From: Geodermatophilus amargosae
Lineage (GTDB): Bacteria > Actinomycetota > Actinomycetes > Mycobacteriales > Geodermatophilaceae
Length of the DNA stretch: 60,265 bases
Assembly (NCBI RefSeq): GCF_900116515.1
Contig: NZ_FPBA01000029.1
Span: forward strand, 1 to 60,265
Direction: 5' to 3'
The notes below the pieces were generated by a model that saw only the letters and a list, made by a program, of their open reading frames with translations, had not been told where the DNA came from and did no database searches. Below, one piece after another: positions 42,269-51,004 of the stretch; the first letter of the stretch is position 1; every line of letters starts with the position of its first letter. A program made the translations under genes and the position numbers.

Positions 42269-43132
42269 GTGGCAGCCCCCGGGTCCGTCGAGTACGAGGT
42301 CGTCGACGTGTTCGCGCCGCGGGCGTTCGCGGGAAACCCCCTGGCCGTCGTGTTCGACGCCGACGACCTGACCACCGGGCAGTGCCAGGCCCTGGCGAAC
42401 GAGTTCGCGCTGTCGGAGACGTCGTTCCTCTGCGCGCCCACCGAGCCCGGAGCCGACTACCGGGTGCGCATCTTCACGCCCTACGCCGAACTGCCCTTCG
42501 CCGGTCACCCGAGCGTCGGCGCCGCGCACACGCTGGTGCGCACCGGCCGGCTGCCCGCCGGGACGCTGCGCCAGGAGTGCGGTGCCGGGGTGCTCGACGT
42601 CGTCGTCGACGAGGCCGGCGCCACCCTGTCCGGCGGTCGGCCGACGCTCGAGGACGGTCCCGAGCCGGCGGCGCTGGCGCAGGCGCTGGGGCTGTCGGCG
42701 GCCGACGCCGTGGGGCTGCCCGCGTCCGTCGCCGGCTGCGGCCTGCCGTTCGCCTTCCTCGCCGTCCACCCGGGCGTCGTCGACCGCGCCGTCCCGGACC
42801 CCGCCGCGCTCGGCGCCTTCGGCGTGGGGGAGGGCGTCTCGGTGCTGTCCTGGGACGGCTCGACCGCCTCCGCCCGCGTGTTCGCGAACGACCTGCGCTG
42901 GGGCGAGGACCCGGCCACCGGCTCCGCGGCGCTGGGCACCGGCGTCTGGCTGGTCGCCTCCGGGCTGGCGGCGCCGGAGGGGACGTCGTCCTACACCGTG
43001 CGGCAGGGCGAGGCGATGGGGCGGCCGTCGGTGCTGTCCTGCACCGTCACCGCCGAGGCCGGCCGGGCGACGGCGGCCACGGTGGCCGGCGCGGTGGTGC
43101 CGGTGGCCGCCGGCCGCATCCGCGTCCCGTGA
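42269..43132 (+). CDS. PhzF family isomerase-like protein
   Basis: A 287-residue protein of the PhzF/DAP-epimerase-like fold: VEYEVVDVFAPRAFAGNPLA with the conserved acidic residue in the following segment, EFALSETSFLC (the catalytic Glu of PhzF is in this segment), IFTPYAELPFAGHPSVGAAH and the C-terminal GEDPATGSAALGTGVWL. The family includes isomerases and proteins of unknown role. It is coupled to the exporter gene after it by a GTGA overlap, so the product may be a metabolite that is exported. Confidence 0.9.
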   Translation: MAAPGSVEYEVVDVFAPRAFAGNPLAVVFDADDLTTGQCQALANEFALSETSFLCAPTEPGADYRVRIFTPYAELPFAGHPSVGAAHTLVRTGRLPAGTLRQECGAGVLDVVVDEAGATLSGGRPTLEDGPEPAALAQALGLSAADAVGLPASVAGCGLPFAFLAVHPGVVDRAVPDPAALGAFGVGEGVSVLSWDGSTASARVFANDLRWGEDPATGSAALGTGVWLVASGLAAPEGTSSYTVRQGEAMGRPSVLSCTVTAEAGRATAATVAGAVVPVAAGRIRVP

Positions 43133-44058
43133 GCCAGGCGACGACCGCACCGTCCCCGTGGGCGGTCCACCGCCCGGGCGCCCGCGACGTCGGGCTGATG
43201 GCGGTCGCCGTCGTCGGGGTGTCGTTCTCCGGTCCGCTGACCGCGCTGGTCACCACCTCCTTCCTCGCCATCGCCTTCTGGCGCAACGCGGCCGGCGCCG
43301 CGCTGCTGGTCCCGGTGCTCCTCGGCCGGGAGCGCGCGACGCTGACCGGGCTGCGGCCGCGGGACCTGGGCAGCTCGGTGGTCGCCGGGCTGTTCCTCGC
43401 CGCGCACTTCGCCGCCTGGCTGCCCAGCCTGTCGATGACCACGGTCGCCGCGTCGACGGCGCTGGTCACCACCACCCCGATCTGGACGGCGCTGGCCGCG
43501 CGGGTCTCCGGCGTGCGGCTGCCCGGGCAGGTGTGGGTCGGCCTCGGGCTGGCCGTCGTCGGCGCCGCGCTGATCGCCGGGGTCGACGTCGCGGTGAGCC
43601 TGGAGGCACTCGCCGGTGACGGGCTGGCGCTGCTCGGCGCGATCTGCGCGGGCGGCTACATGCTCGCGGGGGCGCGCGCCCGCACCCGGCTGGCGACGTC
43701 GGCGTACTCCGTCGTCTGCTACTCCACCTGCGCGGCCGTGCTCGCCGTCGCGGCGCTGGTCACCACCACGCCGCTCGCCGGGTTCAGCGCCCGCGACTGG
43801 TGGCTGATCGCGGCGATCACCGTGTGCGCGCAGATCCTCGGGCACACGCTGCTCAACCTGGTGCTGTCCACCGTCGGGCCGACCGTGGTCGGGCTCGCGG
43901 TGCTGCTGGAGGTGCCCGGCGCGCTGCTGGTGGCGCTCGTGCTGCTCGGGCAGACCCCGCCGCTGCTGGCGCTGCCGGGGATGGTCGCCGTCGTCGCCGG
44001 GGTGGCGCTGGTGATCCGGGCGAGCCGGCCGCCGACGCCGGTCGAGCCGGTCACCTGA
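43129..44058 (+). CDS. EamA/DMT family transporter
   Basis: A 309-residue membrane protein with ten hydrophobic segments in two EamA repeats of five helices each (for example FLAIAFWRNAAGAALLVPVL and TTVAASTALVTTTPIWTALA, then GDGLALLGAICAGGYMLAGA and GLAVLLEVPGALLVALVLLG). Members export amino acids, metabolites or drugs. Translation is coupled to the PhzF gene. The substrate is unknown. Confidence 0.9.
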   Translation: MSQATTAPSPWAVHRPGARDVGLMAVAVVGVSFSGPLTALVTTSFLAIAFWRNAAGAALLVPVLLGRERATLTGLRPRDLGSSVVAGLFLAAHFAAWLPSLSMTTVAASTALVTTTPIWTALAARVSGVRLPGQVWVGLGLAVVGAALIAGVDVAVSLEALAGDGLALLGAICAGGYMLAGARARTRLATSAYSVVCYSTCAAVLAVAALVTTTPLAGFSARDWWLIAAITVCAQILGHTLLNLVLSTVGPTVVGLAVLLEVPGALLVALVLLGQTPPLLALPGMVAVVAGVALVIRASRPPTPVEPVT

Positions 44059-44122
44059 CGGGGCACGCGGGCGCCGTCGTTACCCTCCGGTAGCCGATCA
44101 TCGACCCACCAGCGGAGGCACC

Positions 44123-45076
44123 GTGGCCGAGCTCCGATCCCGCCGTTCCAACCTCGCCGTGCCGGGGAGCAACCCGCGCTTCCTGGAGAAGGCCAAGGGC
44201 CTGCCCGCCGACCAGGTGTTCCTCGACCTCGAGGACGCCTGCGCGCCGCTGGCCAAGCCGGGTGCCCGGAAGAACATCGTCGCGGCGCTCAACGAGGGCG
44301 GCTGGGGCGACAAGATCCGCACGGTCCGGGTCAACGACTGGACGACGGAGTGGACCTTCCAGGACGTGCTCGAGGTCGTCGGCGGGGCCGGCGCCGAGCT
44401 CGACTGCATCATGCTGCCCAAGGTCCAGGACGCCGCCCAGGTGAAGGCGCTGGACCTGCTGCTCACCCAGATCGAGAAGGCCAACGGCCTGGAGGTCGGG
44501 CGGATCGGCATCGAGGCGCAGATCGAGACCGCGCAGGGCCTGATCAACGTCAACGACATCGCCTTCGCCAGCGACCGGATCGAGACGATCATCTTCGGCC
44601 CGGCCGACTTCATGGCCAGCATCAACATGAAGTCGCTGGTGGTGGGCGCCCTGCACCCCGACTACCCGGGCGACCCGTTCCACTACATCCTCATGCAGAT
44701 CCTCATGGCCGCCCGCGCCCGCGGCGTGCAGGCGATCGACGGTCCGTTCCTGCAGGTGCGCGACGTGCCCGCGTTCGAGGAGGTCGCCAGGCGCTCGGCG
44801 ATGCTCGGCTTCGACGGCAAGTGGGTGCTGCACCCGGGCCAGATCGACGCCGCCAACGAGATCTACGCGCCGTCGCAGGAGGACTACGACCACGCCGAGC
44901 TGATCCTCGACGCCTACGACTGGGCGACGTCGGAGGCCGGCGGCAAGAAGGGCTCGGCGATGCTCGGCGACGAGATGATCGACGAGGCCAGCCGGAAGAT
45001 GGCGCTGGTCATCGCCGGCAAGGGCCGCGCCGCCGGCATGAGCCGCTCGTCGAGCTTCACCCCGCCGGAGAGCTGA
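44123..45076 (+). CDS. CoA-ester lyase, HpcH/CitE family
   Basis: A 317-residue aldolase-type lyase of the citramalyl/malyl-CoA lyase group. It begins with RSRRSNLAVPGSNPRFLEKA, and has VFLDLEDACAPLAKPGAR (metal site), IEAQIETAQGLINV (Glu) and IIFGPADFMASINM (Asp). It splits a 3-hydroxyacyl-CoA into acetyl-CoA and a keto acid or the reverse. It is followed by an acyl-CoA dehydrogenase, fitting a dicarboxylyl-CoA pathway. GGAGG precedes the GTG, and a TACCCT -10-like hexamer sits at 44,081. Confidence 0.9.
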   Translation: MAELRSRRSNLAVPGSNPRFLEKAKGLPADQVFLDLEDACAPLAKPGARKNIVAALNEGGWGDKIRTVRVNDWTTEWTFQDVLEVVGGAGAELDCIMLPKVQDAAQVKALDLLLTQIEKANGLEVGRIGIEAQIETAQGLINVNDIAFASDRIETIIFGPADFMASINMKSLVVGALHPDYPGDPFHYILMQILMAARARGVQAIDGPFLQVRDVPAFEEVARRSAMLGFDGKWVLHPGQIDAANEIYAPSQEDYDHAELILDAYDWATSEAGGKKGSAMLGDEMIDEASRKMALVIAGKGRAAGMSRSSSFTPPES

Positions 45077-45087
45077 GCCCCGCGCGA

Positions 45088-45146
45088 GGCAGTGGAAGCT
45101 CTCCCCACGTCCCGGGCCGTCGGACGTGGGGAGAGCTTCCTATGCC
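45088..45146. terminator. Hairpin between the lyase and dehydrogenase genes (hairpin repeat copy 2)
   Basis: A 19-bp perfect stem (45,094-45,112 with 45,122-45,140) and a 9-base loop. The outer parts (GAGGCAG ... GGA.GCTCTCC and GGAGAGC.TCCTATGCCT) are nearly the same as in the hairpin at 6,868-6,918, while the inner stem and the loop differ. It probably ends the lyase transcript. Confidence 0.7.
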
Positions 45147-45245
45147 TCGGGGTCCCGCAGGTGACCGGGGACACGGCGACGGGTCCGGGCGTCTCGCCCA
45201 TACTCGCCGGTAGCAAACGGACACCGGAGTCCCGGAGGAGCAGAC

Positions 45246-46442
45246 GTGGCCCGACTGGCGCAGACCGCCGACCTGACCGACATCCAGCAGGAGATCCTGT
45301 CGACGGTCCGCAGCTTCGTGGACAAGGAGATCATCCCGCACGCGCAGGCGCTCGAGCACGCCGACGAGTACCCGACCGAGATCGTCGACGGGCTCAAGGA
45401 GCTCGGCATCTTCGGGCTGATGATCCCCGAGGAGTACGGCGGCCTCGGCGAGTCGCTGCTGACCTACGCGCTGGTGGTCGAGGAGATCGCCCGCGGCTGG
45501 ATGAGCGTCTCGGGCGTCATCAACACCCACTTCATCGTCGCGTACATGCTCCGTCAGCACGGCACGCCGGAGCAGAAGGAGCACTTCCTCCCGCGCATGG
45601 CCACCGGCGAGGTCCGCGGCGCGTTCTCCATGTCCGAGCCGGGTCTCGGCTCCGACGTCGCGGGCATCCGCACCAAGGCCGTCCCCGACGGGGACTCCTA
45701 CGTCATCGACGGCCAGAAGATGTGGCTGACCAACGGCGGCTCCTCGACGCTGGTGGCCACGCTGGTGCGCACCGACCTCGGCGCGGACAAGGCGTACCAG
45801 AACCTGACGACGTTCCTGGTGGAGAAGCCGGCCGGCTTCGGCACCGTCGCCCCGGGCCTGACCATCCCCGGCAAGATCGACAAGATGGGCTACAAGGGCG
45901 TCGACACCACCGAGCTGGTGTTCGACGGCTACCGCATCGGCGCCGACATGATCCTCGGCGGGACCCCCGGCCGCGGCTTCGCGCAGATGATGGACGGCGT
46001 CGAGGTCGGCCGCGTGAACGTCGCCGCCCGCGCCTGCGGCATCTCCATCCGCGCGTTCGAGCTCGCCGTCGAGTACGCCCAGCAGCGGGAGACCTTCGGC
46101 AAGCCGATCGTCCAGCACCAGGCGATCGCCTTCCAGCTCGCCGAGATGGCCACCAAGGTCGAGGCCGCCCACCTCATGATGGTCAACGCCGCCCGCCTCA
46201 AGGACGCCGGTCAGCGCAACGACGTCGAGGCAGGGATGGCCAAGCTCATCGCCAGCGAATACTGCGCCGAGGTGACCACGCAGTCCTTCCGCATCCACGG
46301 CGGCTATGGCTACTCCAAGGAGTACGAGATCGAGCGGCTGATGCGCGAGGCGCCGTTCCTGCTCATCGGCGAGGGCACCAGCGAGATCCAGAAGACGATC
46401 ATCAGCCGCGGCCTGCTCAAGGAGTACGGCCTCGAGCGCTGA
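45246..46442 (+). CDS. Acyl-CoA dehydrogenase
   Basis: A 398-residue flavoenzyme of the acyl-CoA dehydrogenase family: YGGLGESLLTYALVVEEIAR, FSMSEPGLGSDVAGIRTKAV (FAD/substrate binding), WLTNGGSSTLVATLVRTDLG, FGKPIVQHQAIAFQLAEMAT and the catalytic C-terminal LLIGEGTSEIQKTIISRG. It is most similar in layout to enzymes acting on short or branched dicarboxylyl-CoA esters; the neighbouring CoA-ester lyase suggests use in such a path. GGAGGAG precedes the GTG. A hairpin separates it from the lyase, so it may also have its own promoter. Confidence 0.9.
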   Translation: MARLAQTADLTDIQQEILSTVRSFVDKEIIPHAQALEHADEYPTEIVDGLKELGIFGLMIPEEYGGLGESLLTYALVVEEIARGWMSVSGVINTHFIVAYMLRQHGTPEQKEHFLPRMATGEVRGAFSMSEPGLGSDVAGIRTKAVPDGDSYVIDGQKMWLTNGGSSTLVATLVRTDLGADKAYQNLTTFLVEKPAGFGTVAPGLTIPGKIDKMGYKGVDTTELVFDGYRIGADMILGGTPGRGFAQMMDGVEVGRVNVAARACGISIRAFELAVEYAQQRETFGKPIVQHQAIAFQLAEMATKVEAAHLMMVNAARLKDAGQRNDVEAGMAKLIASEYCAEVTTQSFRIHGGYGYSKEYEIERLMREAPFLLIGEGTSEIQKTIISRGLLKEYGLER

Positions 46443-46510
46443 GTGAGGACCCCCTGCTCCCCGCCACTCGCAAGCTCGCGGCGGGACCCTGCAGGGGGCC
46501 GACGGCCGGC

Positions 46511-46537
46511 GGCCCAGGACCACGCCGGTCCTGGGCC
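46511..46537. terminator. Bidirectional hairpin terminator
   Basis: GGCCCAGGACC (46,511-46,521) and GGTCCTGGGCC (46,527-46,537), an 11-bp perfect stem with a 5-base loop, between the convergent dehydrogenase and ABC-permease genes. A second GC-rich inverted repeat lies just before it. Confidence 0.75.
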
Positions 46538-46545
46538 GCTCGCGT

Positions 46546-47334
46546 TCAGCGGGCCGGGCGGCGCTCGTAGCCCCGCCGCGCCCAGAGGTAGCCGACGAGC
46601 GCGATGCCGGCGCACCAGGCGCCCGCCACCCACGCGCTGGACCCGATGGCGGTGCCGGTGAGCAGCCCGCGCAGTGTCTCGATCATCGGCGTGAACGGCT
46701 GGTACTCGGCGAACCAGCGCAGGCCCGCGGGCATCGAGTCCACCGGCACGAACCCGCTGCCGAGGAACGGCAGCAGCGACAGCGGCATCGGCAGGTTGCT
46801 CGCCGCCTCCACGGTGGGGGAGGCCAGGCCCATCGCGACCGCCGGCCAGGCCAGCGCGAAGGACGCCAGGGCCAGCAGGCCGGTCGCGGCCAGCCACTCC
46901 ACCGGACCCGCGTCGGGCCGGAAGCCCACCAGCAGCGCGACGGCGAGGACCACGGCCAGGCCCACCAGCGTCTGGACGACCGAGCCGACGACGTGCCCGG
47001 TCAGCACCGACGCCCGGGCGATCGACATGGTCCGGAAGCGGGAGATGATGCCCTCGGTCATGTCCATGGCCACCGCGATGGCGGTGCCCTGCGGGGCGCC
47101 GGCGACGGCCAGGAGCAGCACGCCGGGCACCACGTAGGTGACGTACTCGGTGCGCCCGCCCCCAGGTCCGCCCAGGCCCGCGCCGAGCGTGCCGCCGAGG
47201 ACGTAGACGAACAGCAGCAGGAAGACGATCGGCACCGCGGCGACGATCAGGGTCAGCGACGGGTAGCGGACGGCGTGCTGCAGGTTCCGCCGCAGCATCG
47301 TCCGGCTGTCGGCCAGGGTGGCGGGAACGCTCAC
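46546..47334 (-). CDS. ABC-2 type permease (second exporter)
   Basis: A 262-residue membrane protein with about six hydrophobic segments and the DrrB-like IISRFRTMSIARASVLTGHVVG coupling region and PVDSMPAGLRWFAEYQPFTP motif. Its GTG overlaps the stop of the ATPase gene. Together with the ATPase, DUF4097 protein and RHH regulator it forms an operon for export of an unknown compound. Confidence 0.9.
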   Translation of the reverse strand: MSVPATLADSRTMLRRNLQHAVRYPSLTLIVAAVPIVFLLLFVYVLGGTLGAGLGGPGGGRTEYVTYVVPGVLLLAVAGAPQGTAIAVAMDMTEGIISRFRTMSIARASVLTGHVVGSVVQTLVGLAVVLAVALLVGFRPDAGPVEWLAATGLLALASFALAWPAVAMGLASPTVEAASNLPMPLSLLPFLGSGFVPVDSMPAGLRWFAEYQPFTPMIETLRGLLTGTAIGSSAWVAGAWCAGIALVGYLWARRGYERRPAR

Positions 47335-48284
47335 GCGGGCACCTCCTCGGAGGTCGGGCGGCCGGTCAGCGCCAGGAAGACGTCGTCGAGGCCGGGTGTG
47401 GTGACGGTGAGCCCGGCGACGTCGACGCGGGCGTCGTCGAGGCGGGCGAGCAGGGCCCGCAGCGCGGGGACGCTGCCGTCGGAGGGCACCTCGAGCACGA
47501 GCGCGGCGGGGTCGCCGGGCGGGACACCGAGCGCCCCCGCGGCCGCCTCGAGGGCGGTGGCGTCGTCGAAGGACAGCCGCACCGCGCCGCCGGGGACCAG
47601 CCGCTTGAGCTCGTCGGAGGTCCCCTCGGCGACCAGCCGGCCGCCGTCGAGCAGGCCGATGCGGTCGGCGAGCTGGTCGGCCTCCTCGAGGTACTGCGTG
47701 GTGAGCAGGATCGTCACGCCCTCGGCGACCAGCCCGCGGACGACGTCCCACATGGCCCGGCGGCTGCGCGGGTCCAGGCCGGTGGTGGGCTCGTCGAGGA
47801 AGACGACGCGCGGGTCGCCCAGCAGCCCCATCGCCAGGTCCAGCCGGCGGCGCATGCCGCCGGAGTAGGTGGACGGCAGCCGGTCGGCGGCGTCGACGAG
47901 GTCGAAGCGCTCGAGCAGGTCCGTGGCGCGGCGGCGGCCCTCCCGGCGGCCGAGGTGGTTCAGGTCGGCCATCAGCCGGAGGTTCTCCCGCCCGGTGAGC
48001 AGGCTGTCGACGGCGGAGAACTGCCCGGTCACCGCGATGGCGGAGCGGACCCCGCCGGGATCGCGGGCGAGGTCGTGCCCGGCCACGGTCACCTGCCCGG
48101 CGGCGGCCGGGGTGAGCGTGGACAGGATGTCGACGGTGGTCGTCTTCCCGGCGCCGTTGGGGCCGAGCAGGGCGTAGACCGAGCCCTCGGCGACGGCGAG
48201 GTCCAGGCCGTCGAGGACGACGGTCGACCCGAAGGCCTTGCGCAGGCCGGTGACGGAGACGGCGGTGTCCCTCTGCGGAGCCAT
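47331..48284 (-). CDS. ABC transporter ATP-binding protein, DrrA type (second exporter)
   Basis: A 317-residue ATPase with Walker A (GPNGAGKTT), Q-loop (TGQFSAVDSLLTG), signature (YSGGMRRRLDLA) and Walker B (VVFLDEPTTGLDP). It is closely similar in architecture to the ATPase at 5,082. It overlaps the permease gene by four bases, and two bases separate it from the DUF4097 gene. Confidence 0.93.
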   Translation of the reverse strand: MAPQRDTAVSVTGLRKAFGSTVVLDGLDLAVAEGSVYALLGPNGAGKTTTVDILSTLTPAAAGQVTVAGHDLARDPGGVRSAIAVTGQFSAVDSLLTGRENLRLMADLNHLGRREGRRRATDLLERFDLVDAADRLPSTYSGGMRRRLDLAMGLLGDPRVVFLDEPTTGLDPRSRRAMWDVVRGLVAEGVTILLTTQYLEEADQLADRIGLLDGGRLVAEGTSDELKRLVPGGAVRLSFDDATALEAAAGALGVPPGDPAALVLEVPSDGSVPALRALLARLDDARVDVAGLTVTTPGLDDVFLALTGRPTSEEVPA

Positions 48285-48286
48285 GC

Positions 48287-49078
48287 TCAGGCCCGCCTGA
48301 CGAGGATGTCGCCGTAGCCGGTGCGTGCCTGGACCTCGACGGTGTCGGTCGCGTCGTCGGGTCCCTCGGCGGTGGTCAGCTCGCTGCGGATGCTGCCCGA
48401 TCCCGACTGCAGGTCCAGCCAGGCCGCGGTGCCGGCCGCGATGCCGGCCTCGACCTCGCCGTAGGCGGTCTCGAGCACCAGCGACCCGCGCACCGCCTCA
48501 CCGACCCGCACCTTCCCGTACTTCGTGCTGCCCCGCAGCGAGCCGTGGGTGCGGTCGACGGTGACGTCGCCGCAGGCGGTCTCCAGGCGCGCGTCGCCGT
48601 CGGTGCGGCCCAGCCGCACGTCGCCGTAGGAGGTCCGCATGACGGTGTTCCCGTCGACGGCGCCGGCGGTGATGCCGCCGCTGCTGGTGCTCGCCCGGAG
48701 CCGCTCGGCCGAGTCCAGCCGGATGTCGCCGTAGCGGCTGTCGAGCACGGCGGTGCCCAGCCGGCCGGAGCAGGAGACGTCCCCGGCCGACGTGTGCACC
48801 TCGACCGAGGACCCCTCGGGGAGGGCGACCTCGACGTCGACCTCGCCGCCGGAGCCGAGGAACAGCAGCCGGGGGCGGCCGGCCGAGCGGACCAGGAGCT
48901 CGCCGGCGGTGTGCTCGACCACGCAGCGCTCCGCGGCGGTGACGTCGGCGGGGTTGCGCTCGTTGCGCGGCCGGACGGTGACCACGGTGTCGCGCCGGTC
49001 GGAGGCGCGGACGCGGACGCTGCCCGCGGCGACCTCGATGCGTGCGGAGACGGGGTCCGGTGTGTCGAACGTGGGCAT
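48287..49078 (-). CDS. DUF4097 beta-repeat protein
   Basis: A 263-residue all-beta protein made of short repeats such as LDSRYGDIRLDSAERLRAST, MRTSYGDVRLGRTDGDARLE and TACGDVTVDRTHGSLRGSTK, the parallel beta-helix-like pattern of DUF4097. No signal peptide is visible, so it is probably cytoplasmic. AGGAGGG precedes the ATG. DUF4097 proteins often sit in operons with envelope-stress or exporter genes; the place between the RHH regulator and the exporter suggests a sensing role, unproven. Confidence 0.85.
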   Translation of the reverse strand: MPTFDTPDPVSARIEVAAGSVRVRASDRRDTVVTVRPRNERNPADVTAAERCVVEHTAGELLVRSAGRPRLLFLGSGGEVDVEVALPEGSSVEVHTSAGDVSCSGRLGTAVLDSRYGDIRLDSAERLRASTSSGGITAGAVDGNTVMRTSYGDVRLGRTDGDARLETACGDVTVDRTHGSLRGSTKYGKVRVGEAVRGSLVLETAYGEVEAGIAAGTAAWLDLQSGSGSIRSELTTAEGPDDATDTVEVQARTGYGDILVRRA

Positions 49079-49166
49079 GGCTGCGCCCTCCTCGGGGCAG
49101 GGGAGATCGCCCCCGGACCGGTCGGCCGGGGTCGCGGTGCGTGTTCCTGTGGCGGGCGGGACGCCG

Positions 49167-49679
49167 CTAGCGCGCCCAGCCCGTGTACTGGGAGCCGCCC
49201 GACCACCGGGAGCGGCGTCCGTCCGTGGCCGGCGGCCGGTCGGCGCGGGCGACCGCGTCGGTGACGGCCCGGACCAGCCACGTGTTGACCGACGAGCCCA
49301 GGCGGGCGGCGGCCTCCTCGACGCGGACCTTGAGCTGCTCGGGCAGCCGGAGGGTGATGCGGATGGTGGTGCCGTCGTCGGCGTCGGGGATCCCCGGCTC
49401 GGGCGCCGGGGGCTCGTGCGCCGCCTCGGCGGGCGCCGGGGGCGGGGTGACGACGAAGCCGATGTCGCTGCCGCGCAGCCGCACGTCGACGGCGCCCGGC
49501 GCGAGCTGGCTGGTCAGCTCCTCGGCCGCGGCCGACAGCGCGCTGAGCAGGGCCAGCCGGACCGACGCCTCCAGCGGCGCGGTGAGGCGCTCGGCCAGCT
49601 CGCGGGCCTCCTCACCGCCGGGTGCGGCGGCGAGGAGGAGGTCCCGGCGGAGCTGCTCGACGAAGGGCGCGAGGTCCAT
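49167..49679 (-). CDS. Ribbon-helix-helix regulator with N-terminal helical domain
   Basis: A 170-residue protein. The C-terminal part (TTIRITLRLPEQLKVRVEEA, then ARLGSSVNTWLVRAVTDAVA) is a ribbon-helix-helix DNA-binding domain with the usual strand-helix-helix spacing. The N-terminal 80 residues form a helical domain that may dimerise or bind a ligand, and the Pro-rich link is long. It is the first gene of the DUF4097/ABC operon. Palindromes overlap and precede its start codon, so autoregulation is likely. It has no toxin partner, so it does not look like a toxin-antitoxin pair. Confidence 0.8.
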   Translation of the reverse strand: MDLAPFVEQLRRDLLLAAAPGGEEARELAERLTAPLEASVRLALLSALSAAAEELTSQLAPGAVDVRLRGSDIGFVVTPPPAPAEAAHEPPAPEPGIPDADDGTTIRITLRLPEQLKVRVEEAAARLGSSVNTWLVRAVTDAVARADRPPATDGRRSRWSGGSQYTGWAR

Positions 49680-49729
49680 GGTGTCAGGATGACACCATCA
49701 TGACGTCATCCGCAGCTGTCGTGACGTCA
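49680..49729. promoter_or_regulatory. Operator region with three palindromes upstream of the RHH gene
   Basis: GGTGTCA-GGA-TGACACC at 49,680-49,696 is a perfect inverted repeat touching the start codon. The perfect palindrome ATGACGTCAT is at 49,700-49,709, and a second TGACGTCA is at 49,722-49,729, 21 bases from the first, that is about two turns. This is the type of site an RHH dimer of dimers would bind. Confidence 0.65.
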
Positions 49730-49739
49730 ACGTGGTGTC

Positions 49740-50014
49740 GGAGCGTCCGAGCGGTGCGTGCGGGTGCCGGCATGCAGCAGGAGCAGGGCGGCCAGGAGCA
49801 GGGCGGGCTCCAGCGGGGGCGAGCGACGCCGCGGCACCGGCCCGACTCGCCACCGCGGCCCAGTCGCTGCGCCGGCAGGGAGCCGCCTGCGCCCTCGTCG
49901 CCCTCGGCCGCCCCGCCGACGTGCCGGGACGGGGACGAGTGGCGCGTCGTGGAGCGGACGACCACCCGCCGGCTCCGCTGACCTGCCCGCCGGGTGCGCC
50001 ACCCGGTGCCGCCC
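49740..50014 (+). other. 275-base gap, possible remnant of a small frameshifted gene
   Basis: Two overlapping frames in the gap join well if one base near 49,927 is removed: the first ends with SLRRQGAACALVALGRPADV, the second with GDEWRVVERTTTRRLR and a stop at 49,979-49,981. This would be a small protein of perhaps 60-70 residues. Alternatively, both are chance open frames of high-G+C DNA. No ribosome binding site is obvious. Confidence 0.25.
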
Positions 50015-50020
50015 TAGGGT
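50015..50020 (+). promoter_or_regulatory. Leaderless -10 hexamer for the quinone reductase gene
   Basis: TAGGGT (TANNNT) ends seven bases before the GTG at 50,028. No ribosome binding site is present. Confidence 0.5.
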
Positions 50021-50027
50021 CGGGCCC

Positions 50028-50963
50028 GTGCGAGCCGTGGGAGTGACCGAGTTCGGCGGGCCCGAGGCCCTCACCGTCGTCGACGTGCCCGACGAGCCCC
50101 TGGGGCCCGGCCAGGTGCGGCTGCGGGTGCGGGCCGCAGCGGTGAGCCCGACCGACACCCACCTGCGCAGCGGCGCCTACGCCGGGCGCGACCCGGTGAA
50201 GACGCCGCCCTGGGTGCCCGGCATGGACGCCGCCGGCGAGGTCGTCGAGGTGGCCGAGGGGGTCGACCGCGTGGCCGTGGGCGACGCGGTCATGGCGATC
50301 GTCGTCCCCTCCGGCGCGCACGGCGGCTACCGCGAGGACCTCGTGCTGCCGGCCGGCTCGGTGGCCCGCGTGCCCGCCGGGGCCGACGCCGTCGCCGCCT
50401 GCACGCTGCCGATGAACGCGCTCACCGCCCGGCTCGCGCTCGACCAGATGGCGCTGCCGGCCGGGTCGGTGGTCGCGGTGACCGGCGCGGCGGGTGCCTT
50501 CGGCGGCTACGTCGTCCAGCTGGCGAAGGCCGACGGGCACACCGTCGTCGCCGACGCCTCCCAGGCCGACGAGCAGCTCGTCCGCGACCTCGGCGCCGAC
50601 GTCGTGGTGCGGCGCGGCGACGACGTGGCCGAGCGGATCCGCGCGGAGTTCCCCGACGGCGTCGACGGGCTGGCCGACGGGGCGGTGCAGGACGCGCTGG
50701 TGCTGCCCGCGGTCCGCGACGGCGGGAAGGTGGCCACCGTCCGCGGCTACCGCGGCGACGGGTCCGACCGCGTCGAGGTGCTCCCGACGCTGGTGCGCCG
50801 CTACGCCGAGAACGCCGCCGCGCTCGACCGGCTGCGCGAGCAGGTCGAGTCCGGCGCGGCGACGCTGCGGGTGGCCCGCACGTTCGCGCCGGAGGAGGCG
50901 CCCGAGGCGCACCGCGTGCTGGCCGCCGGCGGGGTCCGCGGCCGCCTGGTGATCACCTTCTGA
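50028..50963 (+). CDS. NADPH:quinone reductase, zinc-independent MDR family
   Basis: A 311-residue medium-chain reductase. Typical features are FGGPEALTVVDVPDEPLGPG, the nucleotide-binding VAVTGAAGAFGGYVVQLAKA (GxxGxxG type) and the AEAPEAHR-like end (EEAPEAHRVLAAGGVRGRLV). The Cys ligands of the zinc-binding alcohol dehydrogenases are missing, as usual for the quinone-reductase subgroup. Substrate is unknown. The start is set by the leaderless promoter. Confidence 0.88.
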   Translation: MRAVGVTEFGGPEALTVVDVPDEPLGPGQVRLRVRAAAVSPTDTHLRSGAYAGRDPVKTPPWVPGMDAAGEVVEVAEGVDRVAVGDAVMAIVVPSGAHGGYREDLVLPAGSVARVPAGADAVAACTLPMNALTARLALDQMALPAGSVVAVTGAAGAFGGYVVQLAKADGHTVVADASQADEQLVRDLGADVVVRRGDDVAERIRAEFPDGVDGLADGAVQDALVLPAVRDGGKVATVRGYRGDGSDRVEVLPTLVRRYAENAAALDRLREQVESGAATLRVARTFAPEEAPEAHRVLAAGGVRGRLVITF

Positions 50964-51004
50964 GGTCGCGGGGACCGTCCGGTCCCTGCCAGGGTGGGGG
51001 GACC

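Noticed and set aside
49167..49679. Toxin-antitoxin module
   Set aside because: The ribbon-helix-helix domain resembles antitoxins, but no small toxin gene lies beside it; the partner genes are DUF4097 and an ABC exporter.
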